Source: Dunaliella salina (taxonomy: Eukaryota; Chlorophyta; Chlorophyceae; Chlamydomonadales; Dunaliellaceae). From it: a DNA stretch of 13,143 nucleotides. The stretch is from positions 18,366-31,508 of the forward strand of contig MU070226.1 in NCBI GenBank assembly GCA_002284615.2, in the 5' to 3' direction. The notes beneath the pieces were generated by a model that was not told the DNA's origin, made no database searches, and saw nothing but the letters and a program-made list of their open reading frames with translations. A program made the position numbers and the translations under genes. Within the stretch, counting starts at the first letter, position 1. Each line of letters begins with the position of its first letter. This document shows positions 1-7,044 of the stretch, one piece after another.

Positions 1-235
1 ATTGGCGAAGAGTTATGGGGCAAAAACTGATGCTTGGACGCTCATGCATGCGTGCCCTGCCAGGCACCCACAGCTGGCTTGGAAGTCAACAAACTGCATT
101 TTCAACTTCATAACCCAAGTAAACATCTTGTGTTATCACCATCCTGTAAGTTTGGTATGATTTGCAGCAGCTTTGCACTCACACACCTATGCCATAGGCT
201 ATGGCCCACACCATTAATGCAATATTGAGCGTATG
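1..235. repeat. Non-coding repeat copy related to the hAT interior
   Basis: This stretch aligns in direct orientation with about 3932-4190, inside the hAT-like transposon. Shared landmarks in the same order are 'agttatggggcaaaaac', 'cgctcatgca', 'ccaggcaccc', 'gtggctt/ctggctt ... aagtc', 'tcaccatcctg.aagtttgg' and a run ending 'cccacacc'. Divergence is substantial but collinear. The copy is cut by the window edge, so it may be part of a second, older copy of the same transposon family. Small ORFs across it have no recognisable product. Confidence 0.6.
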
Positions 236-634
236 GCCTTGACACTCTACCACGCATAGAGACCCCCCCTTTTATCCAATTTGCACCAAAAGGGTGCCAA
301 CCGACAGTTCTTGAGCTCAGGAGTCCGACGATATGTTTAAAACTATGTAGAAGTGTCCCAGAAAAATTCTGGAGGGGGGGTCCCAAAAAGTCCAGACCCC
401 CCCCAGACACCCACCCCTACCGACCTTCACCGTTCGGATCCATATATATACCAATCGAAAGCTCTCAATCTCAGGATTCCGAATATGGGTGTCCCGATCA
501 GATTGACACATGACGTCCAAAAGTTATGCTTCCTGGGGCCTCCTGCCTGGGGTGTAAAAATTAAATCAAAAATTACCCAACTTTGCGTTTACAACCCTGG
601 ATAAAAATCGGTGTTCTGAAACTCCGCTTGCTTG
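236..634. other. Unassigned AT/GC-mixed spacer
   Basis: No gene is supported. The stretch holds C- and G-homopolymer runs (around 262-268, 371-377 and 397-405). A small inverted pair 'ccagaaaaattctgg' lies at 358-372. It may continue the repeat to its left, but no convincing second copy of this part was seen in the window. Confidence 0.4.
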
Positions 635-752
635 TGAGAGATGCCATGCTTTAGGCATTTTGATATTATTGGGCCATTGCTGGGATGTGCTGAGAGATGC
701 CATGCTGTAGGCATTTTGGTATTATTGGGCCATTGCTGGGATGTGCTGAGAG
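635..752. repeat. 56-bp tandem duplication (2.1 copies)
   Basis: Unit 1 (635-690) and unit 2 (691-746) are nearly identical, differing at only a few positions (such as 'ctttagg' against 'ctgtagg' and 'ttgatatt' against 'ttggtatt'). A partial third unit 'tgagag' follows. It is non-coding, and the high identity suggests recent slippage or unequal exchange. Confidence 0.85.
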
Positions 753-1091
753 GGCTGCTGACATCTGTAGCTGAAGCTTCCTTCTAGTCAAACATGCCTG
801 CGGTGCGCATGCAGGCCAAGACATGTCTTGCGTGCCATCTTTGAAGGCCCAGAAGGCTCTCCGAGAGAGAAGCTTCAGAAGGTTCAACAGATGGTCCTCT
901 GAGAGGGGAATTTCTGAATTTTTATTTACTCCGGAGTATTACTCAGGATCCTTGGGGGGGAGTCGGGTAAGAAAGAATCAGAAATGCACATTTTTTTTGG
1001 GTTGCCCAAGGACATTACCCATGTTTGTAAACGCATTTTTTGGGTAATCACGATTTTTGAATTTTAAAGTACCCAATACCCAACTGTTGTA
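753..1091. other. Spacer without recognisable gene
   Basis: I see no supported gene, RNA or mobile-element end here. It contains a T8 tract at about 990 and short direct echoes of 'gggta' and 'acccaa' near 1010-1085, just before the AAAAG microsatellite. The ORF at 823-1047 has no recognisable motif. Confidence 0.4.
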
Positions 1092-1219
1092 AGAAAAGAA
1101 AAGAAAGGAAAAGAAAAGAAAAGAAAAGAAAAGAAAAGAAAAGAAAAGAAAAGAAAAGAAAAGAAAAGAAAAGAAAAGAAAAGAAAAGAAAAGTAAAGTA
1201 AAGTAAAGTAAAGTAAAAA
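1092..1219. repeat. (AAAAG)n microsatellite, left block
   Basis: An almost pure pentanucleotide array of AAAAG on the plus strand, changing to AAAGT units at about 1192-1215. It creates spurious Phe/Leu/Ser-rich ORFs on the minus strand. It abuts the left inverted repeat of the neighbouring element. The same motif in the same orientation resumes beyond that element at about 2004, so the element probably sits inside a once-continuous satellite. Confidence 0.95.
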
Positions 1220-1225
1220 GGAAAG

Positions 1226-2002
1226 TGGTGCGTTCGCATTGGCGAGAGAAAAAATAAAGAAAATCCATGTCCTAAAGAATCTTTTCAGTATTTTGGTGGT
1301 CCGCGTTCGCATTGGCGGTATTTCAGAGCTCTGTTGCTTGGTGGTCCGCGTTCGCATTGGGGGGTAGCAGTTTTCTCCTGTTTGAGGGTCAAAGTGCTGC
1401 AAAGCCTTCATTGCAGTCCTTCATGGTAAGTGAATTAATTCATGGAAGCATAGAAGCGCAGACTGCTGCTTGGCTGTGCGCTGGGCGCAGCAACCAGTGT
1501 GTCACCAGGCAGGCCCCCTGCACCAGCCATGGACAGGCTGGGGACCATCTGTGGCACTGGCATGCTGCCCAGCGGTGTCATGGGCATGCTGGTGCCCATC
1601 TGTGGCCCGGACATGGGCATGCTGGTGCCCGTCTGCCTCTCCATCTGCTCCCGCGGGATGAGCAGGTCCCCTGAAAGCCCGGCAGGCATGCTGCTGCTCG
1701 CGGGCATGTTGTCCAGCTGCGTCGCGGGGAAGGAGAGGGGGGCCAGACTCCTGGGGCCACTCCATCGCGCTCGGTCAAGCACGGTCAAACCGTGGTGGGA
1801 AGACCCCGCTCTTTTTAAGTGTTTTTACTCTTTTTAAGTATTTTTACTACAGATAGGGGGTGAGCTATAGAAAAGATACTCTTCTTCAGAAAAATTTCTA
1901 GAAAATTTTTCCCCCATGCGAACGCGGACCACCCAGAATGATGCCATCAGGCAACCAGTATTCGCGAGAAAAGGGAAAAATCTCGCCAATGCGAACGCAC
2001 CC
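1226..2002. mobile_element. Inverted-repeat element inside the AAAAG satellite
   Basis: The outer ends are inverted copies: 'ggtgcgttcgcattggcga' at 1227-1245 matches the reverse complement of 1983-2001. A second motif, 'ggtggtccgcgttcgcatt', occurs on the left at 1295-1313 and again at 1340-1358, and is inverted on the right at about 1915-1933. Both flanks are AAAAG satellite. There is no transposase. The interior has an AT-rich part and a clearly GC-richer core (about 1480-1790). I infer a non-autonomous terminal-inverted-repeat element, but no superfamily can be assigned because the target duplication cannot be read inside a satellite. Confidence 0.6.
1435..1788 (-). pseudogene. Possible captured gene fragment, Met/Pro/Ser-rich ORF
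   Basis: An uninterrupted 117-codon minus-strand frame covers the GC-rich core of the inverted-repeat element. It is rich in Met, Pro, Ser and Gly and carries an imperfect 11-residue repeat around 'GTSMPMSGPQM', mirrored in the DNA by two near-identical blocks at 1579-1602 and 1612-1635 (33-bp spacing). The plus strand is also open over 1499-1837, so the strand is not certain. Composition differs sharply from the AT-rich element ends, as in transposons that capture host exons. No protein family is recognised, and it may equally be non-coding repeat DNA. Confidence 0.3.
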
Positions 2003-2003
2003 A

Positions 2004-2262
2004 AGAAAAAGAAAAAAAGAAAAGAAAAAAAGAAAAGGAAAGGAAAGAAAAGGAAAGAAAAGGAAAGAAAAGAAAAGAAAAGAAAAGAAAAGAAAAGAAA
2101 ATAAAATAAAAGAAAGAAAGAAAGAAAGAAAGAAAGAAAAGAAAAGAAAAGAAAATAAAGAAAAGGAAAGGAAAGGAAAAGAAAGGAAAGGAAAGGAAAG
2201 AAAAGAAAAGAAAAGAAAAAAAAGAAAAAAAAAGAAAAGAAAAGAAAAGAAAAGAAAAGAAA
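2004..2262. repeat. (AAAAG)n microsatellite, right block
   Basis: A purine-only tract of AAAAG units with AAAGG, AAAG and AAAAT variants, more degenerate than the left block. It lies directly between the inverted-repeat element and the 3' end of the minus-strand LINE. Lys/Arg-only ORFs through it are artefacts. The satellite was either the LINE's target or was seeded by a CTTTT tail on the LINE. Confidence 0.95.
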
Positions 2263-2306
2263 AACTACATAGACAGAGAAATTCTCCCTACCTCAATTAA
2301 GGAAAA

Positions 2307-2346
2307 GGAGACACATTGGCTCGGAAAAGAGCCGTGTGGCCCCTCC
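2307..2346 (-). promoter_or_regulatory. 3'-terminal hairpin of the LINE
   Basis: On the minus strand the core is GGCTC-TTTTCC-GAGCC (2318-2333), extended by a CACA/TGTG arm (2335-2338 with 2312-2315) and GGAG/CTCC (2343-2346 with 2307-2310). It lies 26 bases beyond the ORF stop and about 35 bases before the end of the element. In R2-like LINEs a 3' UTR RNA structure is what the reverse transcriptase recognises to prime on nicked target DNA, so that role is inferred here. The core also closely resembles the histone mRNA 3' stem-loop. Confidence 0.5.
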
Positions 2347-2371
2347 ACCACAAGGTATGAAAAAGAGAAAG

Positions 2372-3349
2372 CTAATGTGGATCTGGAGGGTTACTAGAAG
2401 CACCTAGCTCTAGAACCTGGCTGTGGGAAGTATTCTTGTCTTCAACAGCATGGCGTGTGGAGACTACTAGTAGTTTGTGGGCATACTGAACAGAATGGGC
2501 ATGAAGTTGTTGAGCAAGTTTTGTGGCACGCTGGTGATCCAAGCCTAGTTGTTTGAATTGCTTCAGGGTATGCTCAGTATAAATAGTTCCACCTATACCC
2601 AGGAGAATAGGGTGAGTTGTAACAGCTTTGGCGTTAATAAGTTTACAAAGGTCTGCATGCTGCTGCTTTGCTGCGTTCAACTGATGTTCTGGCCTTGTGT
2701 CTTCGCAGAACTTGATTTCTGTTAGATGCACATGACGTGTATCCGCATAGTGTTGATGGGGTTGCCTCATGCGGCTAGTTCTGTTGGTCCTCCGTGAGGA
2801 GCTGCGCAAAGCGTGATGGGAATGGGTAGGAGAAACATCGTTAGAAGTATGTTTGGCATTAAAAGGGGTGAAAAAAACAGCATCTGGTCGACTGGAATTG
2901 AGTCTTTTCCTCTCTGAAAGGTTATGAGGGAAGAAGTAAGCAGGTAAAGTTCTACTTGAGGCATGTGTAGGGAGTTGGAGGTCGTGTTGAGCAAGCTTAA
3001 AATCGCTTCCTTTGTCTGTGTATACTAGGCCTGCCCCTACAGGGCACTTACTGAGGGCTTTTGTAACCGTCCTACCTGCACTGTTATGGTGCTCGGTCTA
3101 CATGTTGGAGATGATATGGTTTTGGCAATCTGAGAGCATGTGTAGTGCGCTGTCCAAATGATGGCAGCCTGGGAGGGGGCAAGATGGATCAGTTGACCTT
3201 GTAAAACGTACTGCATATTTTGGTTGTAGAGGGTGCCTGTGCGGTACTGCAGGATGGTACGTTTCATGGGTACAAAAATGTTGGGCATATTTCTGAAGGC
3301 ATTGCTGATTTTTTATGTACTTGCGGTAATAAGTTTTGATGGTCAGAGT
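2372..3349 (-). pseudogene. LINE ORF2, distal part: CCHC knuckle and restriction-like endonuclease
   Basis: This is the C-terminal third of LINE ORF2, cut from the upstream part by the hAT-like insertion. The zinc knuckle at about 3125-3182 reads C-P-L-P-G-C then H and C with spacing CX4CX8HX4C. It is followed by 'SRPDAVFF' (about 2878-2895) and 'HLTEIKFCED' (about 2705-2725), which fit the PD...(D/E)xK nuclease core that nicks target DNA in R2-type LINEs. The tail contains a hydrophobic strand 'HPILLGIGGTIY' and ends at a stop at 2372. Damage: a TAG at about 3101 just after 'IISNM', a frameshift near 2860 between the PD and EIK motifs, and frame changes near 3220-3260. It is not translatable as one protein. 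Confidence 0.7.
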
Positions 3350-3357
3350 AGTAACGT
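3350..3357. repeat. Left target-site duplication of the hAT-like element
   Basis: The 8 bp 'agtaacgt' left of the element correspond to 'acgaacct' at 4987-4994 (5 of 8 identical). Deleting the element and one copy restores a continuous LINE reading frame across the joint, reading '...AKTGSYSDHQNLLP...', which supports the 8-bp duplication despite decay. Confidence 0.6.
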
Positions 3358-3410
3358 CAGAAATATCTGGCCTGCGGCTGAACACGGCTGATGCGGCTGT
3401 AGCGCGGCAG

Positions 3411-3756
3411 AAAAATTTTCAGCCGTGTTCAGCCGCCAGCGGCTGTCAGCAGCCGCACGGCTGATTTCAGCCGCTTCAGCCGTGTTCAGCCGTGATGTTA
3501 TTTTTGTTGACCAGTGCAGGAAGGTGGCAGCCGCTTCAGCCGTGTTCAGCCNCTAGCGGCTGTCAGCAGCCGCACGGCTGATTTCAGCCGCTTCAGCCGT
3601 GTTCAGCCGTGATATTGTTTTTGTTGACCAGTGCAGGAAGGTGGCAGCCGCTTCAGCCGTGTTCAGCCGCTAGCGGCTGTCAGCAGTCGCACGGCTGATT
3701 TCAGCCGCTTCAGCCGTGTTCAGCTGTGATGTTATTGTTGACCAGTGCAGGAAGTT
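3411..3756. repeat. Subterminal 117-bp tandem repeat, three copies
   Basis: Three tandem units begin at about 3411, 3528 and 3645. Each contains several 'cagccgtgttcagccg' motifs, an inverted 'agcggct' block and the phrase 'gttgaccagtgcaggaag'. The first ten bases of unit 1 are diverged, and unit 3 is slightly shorter and ends in an A15 tract. Inverted CAGCCG/CGGCTG pairs could fold into hairpins. One N lies at 3552. Confidence 0.9.
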
Positions 3757-4724
3757 AAAAAAAAAAAAAAAGTAGTGGAACAACCGTCCGAAAACTGGGT
3801 GTGACCCCCCTGACCCACCCACCCACCCCAAAATCGCCCTTGCAGTAACGCTACGCATTCAAAAAGAGTATCAATCTGCTCCTTTTTCAACTCACCATTT
3901 AGTTGCATACTCAAAGCAATGAAAAATTGGGTTTTGGCAGAGTTATGGGGCAAAAACGGAGGAGCAAACGCTCATGCACATGCATGCATGCATGTGTGTG
4001 TGTGCGCACACTTGTCCTTCCAGGCACCCTCAAGTGGCTTGCAAGTCCTCAAACTGCCATCCTGACTTCACCATGCATTAACACATTATGCCCTGTCACC
4101 ATCCTGGAAGTTTGGATTGGTTTGCTGCCGCGGCAAACATGCGGCATGTTTGCCTCCACGGCCCCTGCTGCCCACACCCGCTCTTTTCCATTTTTTCATG
4201 AAATCTAACCATGCCAATCATTATTATCTACATTGTTCAAGAAATAACAAAAATGGAGGACCCCAGATCACTTTCCTGGCCCCCTAGAATGTCCCACACC
4301 TCCAACCTATGAGCAATTTTCATTCCTGAAACTTTACAATCATAAACCTGAAATATGATGCTGGCATCCTGTATATTCAAAATTTAGAAAGAACAAGGTC
4401 AAAATTTGACCTTTTTGGCAGCCCTTGTGCTTCAATTTCTCAAAGGGAAATGGCTGAATTCTGTATATGCACATCCACTGGGATGTTCCACTTTGTTTCC
4501 TTTGCAATGATGTTCTTTTACTACAAGGGCTTCAAATATCAAAAAATTATCCAATTTGGTGCAGTGGGTGGGAGGAATAGAGGATGGTGAAGGAAAACTA
4601 TAGTATATATATATATTGACACAATCAGTGCGGGAGCATATAATCCACGGAACTAATGGTGGAGACAAGGGAGCCGCGGTTTTGACGTGCACAGGCCACA
4701 ATTCTTTTTCTTCTTTTCCTTTTG
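3757..4724. other. Non-coding interior of the hAT-like element
   Basis: No transposase or other gene is recognisable in either strand. Contents: an A15 tract at the left edge, C-rich runs at about 3805-3832, a (TG)n/CATGCATG stretch at about 3976-4012, homology to window bases 1-235 (about 3932-4190), and a TATA-repeat palindrome at about 4600-4617. ORFs of 89-101 codons lack motifs. Confidence 0.6.
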
Positions 4725-4970
4725 CTGCGGCTGAAATCAGCCGTGTTCAGCCGTGGGGTTTTCAGCCGTGGACTTTTTTTTGCTCACGGCTGAAGACTCA
4801 AAAATACACATTAAGAAGTGCGGCTGAACACGGCTGAAATCAGCCGTGTTCAGCCGTGGGGTTTCAGCCGTGGACTTTTTTTTGCTCACGGCTGAATGGG
4901 AAATTTCAGCCGCACTTTCAGCCGATACCCCATACGGCTGACAACAGCCGCATCAGCCGCTGTTCAGCCG
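4725..4970. repeat. Right subterminal CAGCCG array
   Basis: Two tandem copies of a block of about 95 bp start near 4727 and 4822. Both carry 'cggctgaaatcagccgtg', 'ttcagccgtgg', 'actttttttt' and 'gctcacggctgaa'. They are followed by further CAGCCG motifs that run into the right terminal inverted repeat. The motif is shared with the left array, but the unit length and spacer are different. Confidence 0.85.
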
Positions 4971-4994
4971 AGGCCAGAAATTTCTGACGAACCT

Positions 4995-5134
4995 GTTTTG
5001 GCATTGGCATATCCAAGCTTGTATTTAGAATGCATGTGGGATTTAGGGCATCTTTAAGATTGGGGAGATAGGTTGTGAGCGGGCGCTGGACCCGCAGATG
5101 TGCCTGCAGCACGCACTCTTTCTTCCTTGGCTAA
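4995..5134 (-). pseudogene. LINE ORF2 linker interrupted by the hAT-like insertion
   Basis: This joins the RNase H domain to the CCHC/endonuclease part. After a TGA at 5135-5137, the same frame stays open with 'LAKEERVRAAG'. Another frame takes over with 'TYLPNLKDAL', and a further shift near 5045 gives 'PHMHSKYKLGYANAKTG', which runs into the transposon boundary. At least two frameshifts and one nonsense codon fall within 140 bp. Confidence 0.5.
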
Positions 5135-5960
5135 TCAGAAAATATATGTAAATGGATTTCCACCAAGACCTGCACCAGGAATCTCGGTGTCTGCCACGCA
5201 GTTCAGGGCTTGCTTTGCCTGATGTTTTACAATAGCATCTGCACATTCATTTTCAGCGATGCCAGCATGGGACTTCACCTTGTAAATTCGAATTTTGGTG
5301 TGGAAGTCTCTGATTTGAGTTGGAATCATTTTGAGGACGTACCCTTGGATATGCCTCAGATGTCTTTCAGGATAGAGAAGCTGTTTACGTATTTGATTGA
5401 AAGAGGTGAGGCTGTCTGATGCAATATTTGCATATTTGGCGATGATAGCAGCAGCAATTGCTGCTAATTCAGCTCTTGTGATGGTTTTAGTAATCCCGGC
5501 ACCGTTAGGTTATACAAAATTCTTGCTGTCAGTGGACGGGCAGTAGACGCCTGCTCCAATTTCTTGCTTACTGTTATGGACAAGGCAGCTGCCATCTGTG
5601 TATGCCCATGTCCTCCAGTCAGTAACTTTAAGAGTTAGGAGAGTACTGGATTGGCTGGGCACCAAGCCTGTACCTTGGATACTCATGTGTGAATAACTAG
5701 GCTGCTTGGAGACGTGTTGTTTGTCAAATGGGAGGCGTTCCAGTTTATTGAAACCTGGCATGTGGGCATGCATTGGATTTAGGACAGGGTGGCTGCTGAC
5801 ACTCTCAAGCTTCCACTCTGTAGCTTCTTTCAAATCTCCTTTCAGGCCCTGTAGCCAGTCTTTGTTATGGTTATTAAGATTGATTCGAGCTGCAGTGTTC
5901 CAAACAGCATGGATGCGAAGGTCCCAGGTATGCTTAGGTAAAGGTACCTCTTGGTCAGGG
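5135..5960 (-). pseudogene. LINE ORF2, RNase H domain
   Basis: RNase H removes the RNA strand of the RNA-DNA hybrid during retrotransposition. All expected catalytic positions can be read in one frame: D in 'AYTDGS' (about 5585-5602), E in 'TRAELAAI' (about 5463-5480), D in 'IASDS' (about 5411-5422), H in 'VKSHAGI' (about 5262-5273) and D in 'NECADAI' (about 5235-5249). The frame is open from 6457 to 5135 except for one TAA at 5510-5512, between the first Asp and the Glu. A linker with 'KHTWDLRIHAVWNTAAR' precedes it, and no reverse-transcriptase palm is present between this domain and the methyltransferase-like region. Inactive in this copy because of the stop. Confidence 0.8.
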
Positions 5961-6457
5961 CAGGATTGAGGGGCGCTGCAGCCAAGTTTTTTGCGAGGTA
6001 CGGTTCCAAGTTCGTAACAGAGGTGGGGGTAGGCAGTGAAAAGTTTGGAATAGGGGTTGGTTATCATGTTCTTTTTCCAAGCTGGAAGGAACATGAATGT
6101 AGCAGTGGCCTCTGTGTTGAGGATGGCAGAGTAAATGGCATGTTGCAAAGCTTGGGTCATGATTCCCTCGTCATAAATGGGGTGGCAGACTGAGAAGCCA
6201 GTGAATTTGGATGAGAAGGCATTATGCATGGCACCAAAAAGAACGTCTCGGGAGTCCGCACTCCAAAAATTCTGGTATTGTGGGTTGTGGTCTAGTGGGG
6301 AGGCCATCTTTTCTTGGGCTACTAAAGCCCATTTTTGAAGGGCAGTATGAATGTGAGGTGGAAGGGCTCGTGAAAAAAGAGGCTTTAATCTTCTTGCTAG
6401 AGTACTTTCTTTCAAGCATGGATTTGCGGGAAAGGAGTCCTTGCAGCTCAGTAGCAA
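5961..6457 (-). pseudogene. LINE ORF2, PCIF1-like methyltransferase-type region
   Basis: The order of motifs resembles the core of PCIF1, the cap-adenosine N6-methyltransferase: 'FWSADSRDVLFGA', then 'FTGFSVCHPIYDEGIM', a helix with 'ALQHAIYSAI', a strand 'ATFMFLPAWKKN', and 'LFTAYPHLCYELGTVPRKK'. PCIF1 has FGS..., NPPF, a helix, FIVFIPEW and then an EHEYRSG-type segment at these places. The catalytic NPPF is here CHPI (about 6172-6189), so activity is doubtful even in an intact family member. The resemblance is from memory of motif order, not from an alignment. The frame changes near 6375-6400, where it joins the preceding segment ending 'PPGNFATELQGLLSRKS'. Confidence 0.5.
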
Positions 6458-7044
6458 AGTTGCCTGGAGGTGGTGTTATTTCCTCATGCATGCCAGCAAG
6501 CTTGGCCCCATAAAAAGCCCTGTAAAGGATTTGGAAGCGTTTTGGCGATATCATACCAACACATTTGCCTTGCATATTGTATATGCAAGCCATGTGCGCC
6601 GTGTACATTTCTGGGAGAATGAGGGGGGATGGAGTAGGAGGGGAATGGCTGTGGGATCCTGTGTCTGATGGTGCTGGATGAGGGGATTTCTGGTCCGTGT
6701 ACTTCACGAGGTCAACCTTGCGCAGCCTATATTCGCATGAGCCTGTAGGTTTTATGTCTGCTTGTGAATTAGTGGGGTTTGTATCAAAAGTGATTTTGTT
6801 GCGCAACTCTGTGTCCAATTTCTGCTGCCATACATTGGTTTCATTAAGTTTTTCAAAGCCCTGCCTTTCAAGATTTGAGGGGGAGAATCTGCTGTGGGTG
6901 TTGAGTGGTTGGGCTCACTCTGTTGTGCTTCAAACTTAAGCAAACACTCTTTTAAATTTAGGCCATGTCTCCTGTAGATCCTCTGATTCCCAGGAGGGCT
7001 TCCAAGTGACCCTCCTTAGTTCTTGTTTAGTTTGCCGCTCTCTT
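6400..7044 (-). pseudogene. LINE ORF2, linker between PHD finger and methyltransferase-like region
   Basis: Coding-type sequence spread over three frames. It begins 'IERERQTKQELRRVTWKPS' (about 7040-6980), shifts near 6955 to 'CLLKFEAQQSEPNHSTPTA', shifts again in a C run near 6890 to 'LERQGFEKLNETNVW', and stays open to 6222 with 'CEYRLRKVDLVKYTD', a Pro/Ser-rich stretch and 'RFQILYRAFYGAKLAGM'. The frameshifts lie at homopolymers, as expected from neutral decay. No known domain was recognised in it. It probably follows the PHD finger directly, because stops in each frame are bypassed by the next. Confidence 0.55.

Larger units (their letters stand above)
3358..4986. mobile_element. Non-autonomous hAT-like transposon nested in the LINE
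   Basis: The ends are inverted repeats: CAGAAATATCTGGCCT at the left and, reverse-complemented, CAGAAATTTCTGGCCT at the right. The match continues with 'cggctgaaca.cggctgatgcggctgt' for about 48 bp in total. An 8-bp target duplication and CAG termini are hallmarks of the hAT superfamily. Length is 1629 bp with no transposase ORF. Both subterminal regions are packed with CAGCCG/CGGCTG motifs, in hAT elements often the transposase-binding zone. The middle (3757-4724) is non-coding, and part of it matches the window start. Confidence 0.75.

Noticed and set aside
978..1411. Three minus-strand Phe/Leu/Ser-rich ORFs
   Set aside because: They are translations of the (AAAAG)n satellite in different frames, with no real protein signal.
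1916..2300. Lys/Arg-rich plus-strand ORFs
   Set aside because: Low-complexity readings of the purine satellite.
3411..3756. Possible CRISPR-like array (regular repeats with spacers)
   Set aside because: The whole 117-bp unit repeats, including the would-be spacers. It lies between transposon ends in eukaryotic DNA, and no cas gene is present.
5706..6193. Plus-strand ORFs opposite the RNase H and methyltransferase-like regions
   Set aside because: They are shadows of the minus-strand coding frame without own motifs.
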